Below are positions 34,006 to 42,687 of a stretch of 64,000 bases of DNA, in pieces. The translations under genes were made by a program, and so were the position numbers. Numbering within the stretch: the first letter of the stretch is position 1; every line of letters begins with the position of its first letter. The notes under the pieces were generated by a model, which ran no database searches, was not told the origin of the DNA, and saw only the letters and a program-made list of their open reading frames with translations. Source of the stretch: OMPR01 sp965183835 (GTDB lineage: Bacteria; Pseudomonadota; Alphaproteobacteria; Rhodobacterales; Rhodobacteraceae); NCBI GenBank assembly GCA_965183835.1, contig CBCYME010000023.1:195909-259908 (forward strand), written 5' to 3'.

Positions 34006-35451
34006 ATGTCTATGAGAAGCCTTGTAAAATCCATCCAGGACATCATGCGCAAGGACGTGGGCGTAGATGGGGATGCACAGCGGTTATCGCAGCTTGTCTG
34101 GATGTTCTTTCTTAAGATCATCGACGACCAGGATGAGGCGATGGAATTCACGCGGGATGATTATACGTCCCCAGTCCCAGAACGCCTCCAGTGGCGTAAT
34201 TGGGCTTCCGACCCTGAAGGGATCACTGGCGACAACCTCCTCAACTTCATCAATGGCGATCTGTTCCCGACCCTGAAGGAATTGCCTGCCAAGTCACCGC
34301 GGGCCAAGGTTGTCCGTTCAGTTTTTGAAGACGCCTACAACTATATGAAGTCCGGTACTCTTGTCCGGCAGATCGTAAACAAGATCAATGAAGTCGACTT
34401 CAACTCGCTCACCGAACGCCAGCATTTTGGCGACCTGTACGAGCAACTCCTGAATGACCTTCAGAATGCGGGCAATGCCGGTGAATATTACACGCCTCGG
34501 GCGGTCACCTCATTCATGGTTCAGCAGCTTGACCCCAGACCAGGTCAAGTTCTCCTCGACCCGGCCTGTGGAACGGGTGGTTTCCTGACATGTGCAATGC
34601 GGCACATGCGTGAGAAATACGTGAAGCGGCCCGAGGATGAAGAGTTGATGCAAGCCTCTCTGAGAGCCGTTGAGAAGAAACCGCTGCCGCATATGCTGTG
34701 TACAACCAATATGCTGCTCCACAACATTGAGGAACCGGCTTGGGTCAAACATGACAACACCCTCGCGCGCCCGCTCACCAGCTGGACCAAAGACGAGCGT
34801 GTCGACATCATCCTCTCCAATCCGCCCTTCGGCGGTAAAGAGGAAGATGGCATTGAAAACAACTTCCCTCAGTTCAAGACCCGCGAAACTGCGGATCTCT
34901 TCCTCGCCCTGATCATCCGCTTACTTAAGGTGAACGGCCGCGCTGCGGTAGTTCTTCCTGATGGCTCTCTCTTTGGCGAAGGCATCAAGACCAGGCTGAA
35001 GGAACACCTGCTGACCGAGTGCAACCTGCACACCATCGTACGTCTGCCAAACTCGGTCTTCAAACCCTACGCCTCCATTGGCACCAATCTGCTGTTCTTC
35101 GAAAAGGGTTCCCCAACCGAGGAGGTCTGGTACTGGGAGCATTGCGTGCCAGAAACCCAGAAGGCCTATTCGATGACCAGGCCGATCCGGCTGGAACACC
35201 TGGACGATTGTGCCGCTTGGTGGGGCGGAGCAGAGCGTGAAGGCCGCGAGGAAAACGAACGCGCTTGGAAAGTCTCAATCGATGAGATCAAAGAGCGGGG
35301 CTTCAACCTCGACATCAAGAACCCGCATCAGGAAGAAGATGATCACGGTGATCCAGAGGAGCTCTTGGTTGACCTGAAAGCAGCAGAGGCTTCGGTGGAA
35401 AGTTTGCGCGCCGAGCTGAAATCTATCCTGTCCGAGGCTCTTCTGCGATGA
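34006..35451 (+). CDS. hsdM: type I N6-adenine methyltransferase M subunit
   Basis: A 481-residue modification subunit. It has the HsdM N-terminal helical domain (SLVKSIQDIMRKDVG then LVWMFFLKIID). SAM-binding motif I is DPACGTGGF at 185-193. Catalytic motif IV is NPPF at 272-275, the target-base pocket for N6-adenine. A C-terminal helical tail (LKAAEASVESLRAELKSIL) should contact the S subunit. All motifs are intact. It overlaps the following nuclease gene by 4 bases (ATGA). Confidence 0.96.
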   Translation: MSMRSLVKSIQDIMRKDVGVDGDAQRLSQLVWMFFLKIIDDQDEAMEFTRDDYTSPVPERLQWRNWASDPEGITGDNLLNFINGDLFPTLKELPAKSPRAKVVRSVFEDAYNYMKSGTLVRQIVNKINEVDFNSLTERQHFGDLYEQLLNDLQNAGNAGEYYTPRAVTSFMVQQLDPRPGQVLLDPACGTGGFLTCAMRHMREKYVKRPEDEELMQASLRAVEKKPLPHMLCTTNMLLHNIEEPAWVKHDNTLARPLTSWTKDERVDIILSNPPFGGKEEDGIENNFPQFKTRETADLFLALIIRLLKVNGRAAVVLPDGSLFGEGIKTRLKEHLLTECNLHTIVRLPNSVFKPYASIGTNLLFFEKGSPTEEVWYWEHCVPETQKAYSMTRPIRLEHLDDCAAWWGGAEREGREENERAWKVSIDEIKERGFNLDIKNPHQEEDDHGDPEELLVDLKAAEASVESLRAELKSILSEALLR

Positions 35452-36527
35452 CTGAAATTTCCATCCCTGAAAGTGCTCTTGGGCAACTGCGGGCGGCAAA
35501 AGCCGCGATGGTCGATGATGCGCAAATCAGAGACATCCTTGAAGCCAAGGATGAAGTCCTGGCGCGTTATAGCCCTGCCTTCCAATCTGGTCGCATAGAG
35601 GCCATTGAAGAGGACGTGATCAGGTCCTTCTTGAGGTTTGAAAACAACCAGCATTGGACCGGGCTACACCGTCAGGTAAATCGCATTTGTGCCGATATGG
35701 GCAAAACGCGCTTGGCCCTCGGTGCCTTGGTAGATGAAGCCCGCCCAGTAGCGAACCGGATGCAACCGGTCACCGATATCAAAGGGATGGGAAAAGGGAT
35801 CATCACGGCGATCCTGCACGTTGCCTACCCTGACAAATACGGGGTTTGGAACAACACCTCTCATGATGGCCTGGCTGAGATCGGCTTGCTTCCTCGTGCC
35901 CCGCGTGGATCAAGTTTCGGCGAACGCTATGCAGATGTGAACGACGTCCTCGTAGCGCTTGCTGAAGCGCTTGAAGTGGACCTTTGGACGCTCGACACCA
36001 TTTGGTGGTACTTGGGCTCTGACGAGGAGGACGAGGTTGGCGAGCACCCGACGGGTTCTTCTGCTGAGGTCACGCCGACCGAAAGCCCTGTCAAGACAAC
36101 CCGCTTTGCGCTGGAACGTCATCTACACGACTACATGTTCGATAATTGGGACATGTTGGATCTGGCCCAGGATTGGGACATCTATACGCGAGATGGAGAG
36201 CCAGAGGCGGGGTATGAATTTCGCACTCCGATCGGGAGGATTGACCTCCTCGCTCGACACAAGCGCGAGCCGCGCTGGATGGTGATCGAGCTCAAGCGTG
36301 AAAAGTCCTCGGATGCGGTTGTAGGTCAGGTGCTTCGTTATATGGGCTGGGTCCAAAAACACTTGATTGAGGGTGACGAGCAGGTGGAGGGCCTTGTTGT
36401 TGCCACGGAAGGCGATCCGCAGTTGCACTATGCGCTCGAGGTCGTACCATCCGTCTCTTTCAAATCCTATGAGGTCGAATTCCGGCTCAAGGATGGCCCG
36501 ACTTTCGAGGAATTCGCCAAGCCATGA
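35448..36527 (+). CDS. two-domain protein with C-terminal NucS/DUF91-like nuclease
   Basis: A 359-residue protein lodged between hsdM and hsdS and overlapping both by 4-base ATGA junctions. Residues about 215-359 look like a DUF91/NucS-type PD-(D/E)xK nuclease. The catalytic positions are D266 (GRIDLLARH), E281 and K283 (VIELKRE) and Q294 (GQVLRYM). The N-terminal 190 residues are not recognised. They hold a helix-hairpin-helix-like stretch at 109-122 (TDIKGMGKGIITAILH), then YPDKYGVWNN, suggesting DNA or nucleotide recognition. An acidic linker (SDEEDEVGEHPTG) joins the parts. No such gene is a standard part of type I systems, so it may be an added effector nuclease. Confidence 0.82.
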   Translation: MTEISIPESALGQLRAAKAAMVDDAQIRDILEAKDEVLARYSPAFQSGRIEAIEEDVIRSFLRFENNQHWTGLHRQVNRICADMGKTRLALGALVDEARPVANRMQPVTDIKGMGKGIITAILHVAYPDKYGVWNNTSHDGLAEIGLLPRAPRGSSFGERYADVNDVLVALAEALEVDLWTLDTIWWYLGSDEEDEVGEHPTGSSAEVTPTESPVKTTRFALERHLHDYMFDNWDMLDLAQDWDIYTRDGEPEAGYEFRTPIGRIDLLARHKREPRWMVIELKREKSSDAVVGQVLRYMGWVQKHLIEGDEQVEGLVVATEGDPQLHYALEVVPSVSFKSYEVEFRLKDGPTFEEFAKP

Positions 36528-38216
36528 ACGCAGAACGCCTCCTGGAAATCTACGAGCAGATCAGTGAAGCACCCGACGCTATCGAGCAGTTGCGACGGTT
36601 CGTATTGGGACTGGCTGTACGTGGAAAATTAGTAGAACAGAAAGCGGTAGACGAACCGGCGTCTGAACTTCTTGGGAAAATCAAGAATGAACAGGCAGGG
36701 CTGACAAAAGAAGGCAAAACCAAAAAACAGAAACCGCTCCCTCCTCTTGATGCTTCCCTGGCCCCCTTCGATCTCCCTATGGGTTGGGCTTGGGCAAGAT
36801 TTCCAGAACTCGGGAGTTTCGGTCGAGGAAAATCCAAGCACCGCCCGAGAAATGATCCAGCTTTGTATCGGAATGGGACTATTCCATTTATTCAGACCGG
36901 TGACGTCGCCAGATCTGGTGGGAAAATTACTGCCAACAAAGGCTTTTACAATGAAGTAGGCTTGGCGCAAAGCGCGCTCTGGCCTCGGGGTACGATGTGT
37001 ATCACAATCGCAGCCAATATCGCCGACAGCGGCATCTTGGACTTCGAAGCCTGTTTTCCCGCTAGCGTTGTAGGTCTCGTGCCAGCGTCAAGGTTCGAGA
37101 ATGCCAGATATTTCGAGTATTTCATCCGAACGGCAAAAGAAAACTTGCTGGAGTTCGCACCGGCTACGGCTCAAAAGAACATCAATCTGAGCATACTTGA
37201 GAAAGTACTGATTCCCGCTCCCACCTCTCGCCGAACAGCATCGGATCGTTGCCAGGATCGATGAGCTCATGGGGCTTTGTGATCGGCTGGTGGAGGCCCG
37301 CAAGACCCGCGAGGAGACGCGCGACGAGCTCACCGCCGCCAGCCTCGCCCGCCTGACCACGCCCGAGACCTCGTCTGAGGAATTCCCCGCCCACGCCCAA
37401 TTCGCCCTCGACGCGCTGCCATCCCTCACATCCCGCCCCGACCAGATCAAGATCCTTCGCCAAACCATCCTCAACCTCGCCGTGCGCGGTAAGCTGGTGG
37501 GACAAGATGGTGAGGATGAACCTGCGTCGGGACTGGTGAGAGATATAGGCCTAAGCATTGATCGCAACCCAGGTCCTTCAGGAACGGAACTGCCAACTGG
37601 GTGGGTTTGGGCAAGAATCGACGAACTCGCCAAAGTAGGGACTGGTGTTACACCGTCGAAGTCAGAGCCAGCATACCACATCAACGGAACAATTCCTTGG
37701 GTGAACAGTGCTGCGACAAACAAGCCTGTCATTCATTCCGTCGAAACGTTCGTTACCGAACGAGCAGTAAAGGAATGCCGATTGAAGCTATATCCGGCTG
37801 GCAGTTTGGTCGTTGCTCTTTACGGGCAAGGCAAGACACGCGGTCAAGCCGCCGAACTCCGGATAGCTGCAACGGTTAATCAAGCTTGTGCAGTCATTCA
37901 GTTCGCTGATGGCTTTGGCAGTATACGTCCGTTTCTGCACTTGAGCCTAAGAAAGCAATATGAAGAAATGCGAAGTTTGGCTGAGGGAGGCGCTCAGCCA
38001 AATCTAAACTTGGGGAAAATTAAGTCCAAAGTCTTGCCGCTCCCCCCCCTCGCTGAACAACATCGCATCGTGGCTAAGGTCGACGCCCTCATGGCCCTCT
38101 GTGATCAGCTTGAAACCGCGCTAACCACCGCCGACGCCACCCGAACTCGCCTCCTCGAAGCGCTTCTCCACGAGGCGTTGGAACCGAGTTCGGACGCCCT
38201 GGAAGCTGCCGAATGA
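36524..38216 (+). pseudogene. hsdS: type I specificity subunit, split by a one-base frameshift
   Basis: Two frames cover a normal two-TRD HsdS. The first, 36524-37264 (246 residues), holds the N-terminal conserved helix (AIEQLRRFVLGLAVRGKLVE) and the first target-recognition domain (LPMGWAWARFPEL onward). The second, 37269-38216 (315 residues), holds the central helix (MGLCDRLVEARKTREETRDE), a repeat of the conserved segment (ILRQTILNLAVRGKLV) and the second TRD. At 37221-37230, deleting one C from GCTCCCACCTCTC gives APPLAEQHRIVARIDELMGL in frame. A single extra C in a short C run thus separates the halves. Two half-subunits might still assemble, or this is a sequencing error. Confidence 0.88.
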
Positions 38217-38280
38217 ATTGATCGAGTTTTTGCTCAGGCGTTTGACACCTGAACAGGCCTTAACTTGCAATATCAGGACT

Positions 38281-38724
38281 TCAGAAGCGCGATATGCCAG
38301 GTATGCTGCGGAACTCTTTACTGGCATCCTCAGCCATCCCCCAGAAGAACTCACCACCCAGGCTTTCGAGCGTGCATTTGTCCTTATACATCTGCTCAGC
38401 GTCTTCGGCCGCTTTTCGGTCTGGGAAACTGGCCTCCATCGTTGGCACCCAGCGGCCTTCTGCTGCCGGTGGAATGCCCGAGTTCAATTGCGCCATACGC
38501 CCTTTCACGTTGTTTGAGACACCAATTTTGAACGCTTCCGGCTGCGGTCCAAACGTTTTGGGCTTGCCCAATAGAGCATGTGCATTTCCATCGTATTTCG
38601 CCAGGTAGAGGAAAGTCTCACCATCCTCGTAGTTCGCTTCGCGCTTGCCACTGGATCCAGGGAAGCCGCGCGATGGTTTAAATTCCTCGCCAAAGGGACT
38701 GTTTGTAAGCGCATCCGAGGCCAC
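38281..38724 (-). CDS. GIY-YIG/T5orf172-like nuclease, probably N-terminally truncated
   Basis: A 147-residue frame. The segment FLYLAKYDGN, then FKIGVSNNVKGRMAQLNSG and the late EFFWG, match the T5orf172/MUG113 branch of GIY-YIG endonucleases (YLA, KIG, R, and a C-terminal Phe-rich end). The only start is a GTG at 38724, without a ribosome site. The frame runs on to the IS21 terminus at 38740 and is stopped inside the element, so the insertion has probably removed the true start. It converges on hsdS and may have been part of the same locus. Confidence 0.62.
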   Translation of the reverse strand: MASDALTNSPFGEEFKPSRGFPGSSGKREANYEDGETFLYLAKYDGNAHALLGKPKTFGPQPEAFKIGVSNNVKGRMAQLNSGIPPAAEGRWVPTMEASFPDRKAAEDAEQMYKDKCTLESLGGEFFWGMAEDASKEFRSIPGISRF

Positions 38725-38852
38725 GGGCGGTTCACCAAATGTTGAATGTCACTGAGAACTGACCCGGTAGAGGTCAGAATTGTCACTGAGAAATGACCCA
38801 TGTGTAACCGTGCTCCTGACGGGATGTGTTGGGGGTTATTGGAGTGATAGAC

Positions 38853-40379
38853 ATGGGATTTTTGAGCGTTATTCGACGGTGGGCACTGAGGGACAAGATG
38901 CCCATTCGCGAAATTTCACGGCGAACTGGGCTGTCTCGCAATACCATCAGAAAATACCTTCGTGAGGGGATTGTTGAGCCGCAGTTTCGAACACCTTCGC
39001 GGCCAACCAAGCTGGATCCTTACGTGGACAAGTTGTCGACCTGGCTGGTGACGGAGCAGCGCAAATCGCGCAAAGACAGGCGCACGGCCAAGCAGATGCA
39101 TGCCGATCTGGTGAAGCTTGGCTTTGATGGGTCGTATGAGAGGGTCGCGGCCTTTGTGCGGGTGTGGAAGGTGGATCGGCAGCGTGCGCAGCAAACGACT
39201 GGGCGGGGGACATTCGTGCCGCTGGTGTTTCAACCTGGCGAGGCGTTCCAGTTCGATTGGAGCGAGGATTGGGCCATTATCGGCGGTGAACGGGTCAAGC
39301 TTCAGGTCGCCCATATCAAACTGTCACATAGCCGGGCGTTTCTGGTGCGGGCCTATTTGTTGCAGACACACGAGATGCTGTTTGACGCCCATTGGCATGC
39401 TTTCCGTGTCTTTGGCGGAATCCCAAGCCGCGGCATCTACGACAACATGAAGACGGCAGTGGACAAGGTTGGTCGTGGCAAGCAGCGTGATGTGAATGCG
39501 CGCTTTCTGGCCATGACCAGCCACTACGTCTACGAGCCTGAGTTTTGCAATCCGGCCGCGGGCTGGGAGAAAGGCCAGGTTGAGAAGAACGTCCGCGATG
39601 CGCGCCATCGTCTGTGGCAGGTCGCTCCAGAATTCTCTGATCTTGAAGCGTTGAACAACTGGCTGGAAGAGCGCTGTAAGGTACTTTGGGCAGAGACGGC
39701 ACATGGTAGCTTACCCGGTAGTATTGCCGACATCTGGGAGGCTGAGAAACCTGCGTTGATGCCATTGCCAACGGCCTTTGACGGCTTTGTTGAGCAAAGT
39801 AAGCGGGTGTCACCAACCTGCCTGATCACCTTTGATCGTACCCGATACAGCGTTCCGGCGAGCTTCGCGAACCGTCCGGTCAGTTTGCACATCTACCCCG
39901 AGCAGTTGGTCGTCGTGGCCGAAGGGGCCGTGATTTGCAGGCATGAACGCATCATTGAGAGGTCACACCGTCAGCCTGGCCGCGTCATCTATGACTGGCG
40001 GCATTATTTGGCTGTGCTCCAGCGTAAGCCGGGCGCGCTGCGCAACGGTGCCCCGTTCATGGAAATGCCCGATCCCTTCCGACAATTGCAGGATCTTATG
40101 ATGAGAAAGCCGGGCGGTGACCGAGAAATGGTCGATATCCTGTCGTTGGTTCTGCACCATGATGAACAGGCCGTGCTCTGCGCTGTAGAAATGGCGCTGG
40201 AAGCGGGCGTGCCGACCAAGACTCATGTGCTGAACCTGCTTCACAGGCTGGTGGATGGCACTCCGACCGACCAACCCGATGTAACGCCACCTTCAGCCCT
40301 GGCCCTGGACAAGGAACCTGAGGCCAATGTCAGCCGCTACGACGGGCTGCGGCAAGGAGGTACGCGTCATGCGTCATGA
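38853..40379 (+). CDS. istA: IS21-family transposase IstA
   Basis: A 508-residue DDE transposase. It starts MGFLSVIRRWALRDKMPIRE with GGAG 8 bases upstream. The helix-turn-helix is ISRRTGLSRNTIRKYLREG. The integrase core contains FQFDWSEDW, GIYDNMKTAVDK and the Glu in KGQVEKNVRDARH. A C-terminal beta-domain (CLITFDRTRYSVPASFANRP) is also typical. Its stop overlaps istB by 11 bases, so the two are coupled. Confidence 0.95.
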   Translation: MGFLSVIRRWALRDKMPIREISRRTGLSRNTIRKYLREGIVEPQFRTPSRPTKLDPYVDKLSTWLVTEQRKSRKDRRTAKQMHADLVKLGFDGSYERVAAFVRVWKVDRQRAQQTTGRGTFVPLVFQPGEAFQFDWSEDWAIIGGERVKLQVAHIKLSHSRAFLVRAYLLQTHEMLFDAHWHAFRVFGGIPSRGIYDNMKTAVDKVGRGKQRDVNARFLAMTSHYVYEPEFCNPAAGWEKGQVEKNVRDARHRLWQVAPEFSDLEALNNWLEERCKVLWAETAHGSLPGSIADIWEAEKPALMPLPTAFDGFVEQSKRVSPTCLITFDRTRYSVPASFANRPVSLHIYPEQLVVVAEGAVICRHERIIERSHRQPGRVIYDWRHYLAVLQRKPGALRNGAPFMEMPDPFRQLQDLMMRKPGGDREMVDILSLVLHHDEQAVLCAVEMALEAGVPTKTHVLNLLHRLVDGTPTDQPDVTPPSALALDKEPEANVSRYDGLRQGGTRHAS

Positions 40380-41160
40380 TCCTGCCGGTGCCGCCATCAT
40401 CATCATGCTGCGCAGCCTGAAGATGCCGGGCATGGCGCAGGCCGTGGGCGATCTAATCGAACAGGGGGCACCTGCATTCGATGCAGCCGTCCCCATACTC
40501 TCGCAGTTGCTCAAGGCGGAAATGGCCGAACGAGAGGTGCGCTCCATCGCCTACCACATGAAGGCAGCGCGCTTTCCGGCCTACAAGGATCTGTCCGGCT
40601 TCAGCTTCTCCGACAGCGAGATCAACGAAGCTCTGGTCCAGCAACTGCATCGCTGTGAGTTCATGGAAGGGGCTGAGAATGTTGTTCTGATCGGAGGGCC
40701 AGGCACAGGGAAATCGCATGTTGCGACCGCCCTCGGCGTTCAGGCCATCGAGCATCACCGCAAACGCGTGCGCTTCTTCTCAACAGTCGAGTTGGTTAAT
40801 GCGTTGGAACAGGAAAAGACCCTCGGCAAGGCCGGAAAAATCGCTGAGGCACTGGTGAAGACAGACCTCGTGATCCTTGATGAACTTGGATACCTGCCGT
40901 TCAGCACATCAGGCGGCGCGTTGCTGTTCCACCTTCTCAGCAGACTCTATGAGCGCACCAGCGTGGTCATCACCACCAACCTCAGCTTCAGCGAATGGGC
41001 AACGGTGTTCGGTGATGCCAAGATGACGACTGCTTTGCTCGACAGGCTTACCCACCGCTGCCACATTCTCGAGACTGGCAATGACAGCTATCGCTTCAAA
41101 GCCAGCTCCGAGATTGCGAAACAGAAACGGAAGGAAACACCAGCATTGACCACATCATGA
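40369..41160 (+). CDS. istB: IS21 helper ATPase IstB
   Basis: A 263-residue DnaC/IstB-type AAA+ ATPase that loads IstA on target DNA. Walker A is GGPGTGKSH, Walker B is LVILDELGYL, and the sensor region reads SVVITTNLSFSEWATVF. AAGGAGG lies 9 bases before ATG 40369. Full length. Confidence 0.96.
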   Translation: MRHDPAGAAIIIMLRSLKMPGMAQAVGDLIEQGAPAFDAAVPILSQLLKAEMAEREVRSIAYHMKAARFPAYKDLSGFSFSDSEINEALVQQLHRCEFMEGAENVVLIGGPGTGKSHVATALGVQAIEHHRKRVRFFSTVELVNALEQEKTLGKAGKIAEALVKTDLVILDELGYLPFSTSGGALLFHLLSRLYERTSVVITTNLSFSEWATVFGDAKMTTALLDRLTHRCHILETGNDSYRFKASSEIAKQKRKETPALTTS

Positions 41161-41240
41161 CGAACAAAGCATAACGACTGAGCGGGTCAAATCTCGGTGA
41201 CAATACCGGGTCAGTTCTCAGTGACATTCAACAACTTCCA

Positions 41241-41269
41241 CTCTCGGGACATCGCTTCGCGATACCCTG
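41241..41269 (+). repeat. short palindromic element, copy A
   Basis: CTCTCGGGACATCGCTTCGC then GATACCCTG, with an imperfect hairpin (ATCGC-TTC-GCGAT flanked by GGG/CCC). It is related to copies at 41694-41730 (inverted) and 42280-42317. It lies between the IS21 end and the Tn3 fragment. Confidence 0.7.
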
Positions 41270-41509
41270 ACGATCTCGCAAGGTGGACACAACGACGGTT
41301 TCGTACACGCGCCGTTTCGATTGACCGTCCTCCAAGATCAGCGATGGCCAATGCTTGGCCCGGAACGGCATGGGCGGCTCATCGGGCAGTTTGCGTTTGC
41401 CTGTGCGGTTTTGGTCACGCGGCAAGGCAACCGCGGACTGAAGGTCGTTGCCCGCATCGGCGGCATTGAACTGGAAGGCATCAAGGAAGGCATGGGCGAA
41501 CTTGCGCAT
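41270..41509 (-). pseudogene. Tn3-family transposase internal fragment
   Basis: About 80 codons on the minus strand resemble the middle of a TnpA of the Tn3 family: MRKFAHAFLDAFQFNAADAG, then GKRKLPDEPPMPFRAKHW and DGQSKRRVYETVVVSTLRDR. The match stops at both ends: on the left at the palindromic copy A, on the right at the IS3 remnant. Neither the DDE core nor inverted repeats remain. Confidence 0.7.
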
Positions 41510-41697
41510 ATAAGCAGGTGGCTGATGATCTGGGTGTCGGAATGTCGACGCTGCACAAATGGATCACTACGCATCGAGACACGGATGTGGTGTCGCAAAA
41601 GGATTTGGACCTCGCCAAAGAGAATGACCGGCTTCGACGCGAGAACCGTCTTCTCAAGGAGGAGAGGGAGATCTTGAAAAAGGCCACCCAGCACTGA
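41510..41697 (+). pseudogene. IS3 orfA fragment
   Basis: Read in the frame ending at TGA 41697, this gives the second half of an IS3-type OrfA: KQVADDLGVGMSTLHKWITT, then the zipper DLAKENDRLRRENRLLKEER and EILKKATQH. The N-terminal 25-30 residues are missing. The normal end after KKATQ is replaced by the palindromic copy C. Confidence 0.82.
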
Positions 41698-41730
41698 CCG
41701 GCAGGGTATCGCGCAGCGATGCACGAGAGG
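41694..41730 (-). repeat. short palindromic element, copy C (inverted)
   Basis: On the minus strand: CCTCTCGTGCATCGCTGCGC then GATACCCTGCCGGTCAG. It is nearly identical to copy B over the full length, including the CCGGTCAG tail. It sits exactly where orfA should run into orfB and seems to be an insertion there. Confidence 0.72.
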
Positions 41731-41751
41731 GATCTTTGCGGGCCTAAAGCA

Positions 41752-42649
41752 ATGAGATTTAGGTTTGTCGAAGAACACAGAGCCAGCTTTCCAGCTAATC
41801 GCCTGTGCGATGTCGTTGGTGTCAGCGCACGCGACTTACGGGCGTTCCGCAACCGACTGGCCAGTCGCAGGCAGCGATCTGATCTGGTCACGCTGGCTCA
41901 CATTAAGGAACAGTCCCGTCTCAGTTTGGGCAGTTATGGCAGGCCGCGCATGACTGAGGAGTTGAAAGAGACTGGCCTTGATGTTGGGCACCGCCGCATA
42001 GGTCGTTTGATGCGCCAGAACGGCATATCCGTCGTCAGAACCCGCAAACACAAGGTAACAACAAATAGTGATCACAAGTTCAACATCGCGCCGAACCTGT
42101 TGAACCGGGACTTCACAGCGGGTCTGCCAAATCAGAAATGGGCTGGTGACATCAGTTATGTCTGGACCCGCGAAGGTTGGTTACATCTGGCTGTCATCCT
42201 AGACCTGCATTCCAGGCGGGTCATCGGTTGGGCCGTGAGCAACCTCATGAAGCGCGACCTGGCAATCCGAGCGTTGAAACCTCTCGGGACATTGCTGCGC
42301 AATGCCCTGCCGGTCAGGGGACGGCCATCGCGTTCCGGTCACCGCCAAAAGGCTGCATCCACCATACTGATCGTGGGTCGCAATATTGTTCGCATGACTA
42401 CCAGAAGATCCTGCGTCAGCATGGCTTCAAGGTATCGATGAGCGGAAAAGGTAATTGCTATGATAACGCGGCAGTCGAAACCTTCTTCAAGACGATCAAG
42501 GCGGAGCTGATCTGGCGACATCCCTGGGAAACGCGGCGGAAGGCTGAGATGGCCATCTTCGAATACATCAATGGGTTCTATAACCCGCGACGGCGACACT
42601 CAGCACTGGGTTGGAAAGCCCCGTCGCTTTCGAAAGGAAAGTGGCTTAA
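41752..42649 (+). pseudogene. IS3 orfB, frameshifted twice
   Basis: The first part (MRFRFVEEHRASFPANRLCD to WAVSNLMKRDLAIRALK) carries the first catalytic Asp in WAGDISYVW. After an insertion at about 42280 the frame changes, and the rest continues as CIHHTDRGSQYCS and NAAVETFFKTIKAELIW (second Asp and Glu). A further one-base loss near 42620 spoils the normal end, which otherwise would read VAFERKVA and stop at 42649. The protein cannot be made intact. Confidence 0.88.
42280..42317 (+). repeat. short palindromic element, copy B, inside orfB
   Basis: CCTCTCGGGACATTGCTGCG then CAATGCCCTGCCGGTCAG. The core GCATTGC/GCAATGC type dyad differs from copy C by paired (compensating) changes, so base pairing is kept. 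It interrupts conserved orfB sequence between the first and second catalytic Asp. Confidence 0.75.
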
Positions 42650-42687
42650 ACGAGCACGTGGGGCGGCACGAAAGCGTGACAGGTCCA

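Larger units (their letters stand above)
38740..41233 (+). mobile_element. IS21-family insertion sequence, about 2.5 kb
   Basis: The inverted ends read TGTTGAATGTCACTGAGAAC on the left and its complement on the right. Each end holds two copies of TGTCACtGAGA-x-TGACCC spaced about 30 bases apart, the multiple transposase sites typical of IS21. Inside are istA and istB, both intact. The flanking bases (CCAAA on the left, ACTTC on the right) do not form a target duplication. One side has therefore been lost or rearranged since insertion. Confidence 0.92.
41510..42687 (+). mobile_element. degenerate IS3-family element with inserted palindromes
   Basis: The left end is missing; the sequence enters inside orfA. 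The right end is at about 42687, where the inverted terminus reads TGGACCTGTCACGCTTTCGT. Both genes are damaged: orfA is truncated, and orfB carries an insertion near 42280 and a one-base loss near 42620. Two copies of a ~37-bp palindromic sequence lie within it. Confidence 0.85.

Noticed and set aside
37221..37230. Phase-variable homopolymer switch in hsdS
   Set aside because: The run is only three C; phase-variable tracts are normally much longer, so a fixed mutation or read error is likelier.
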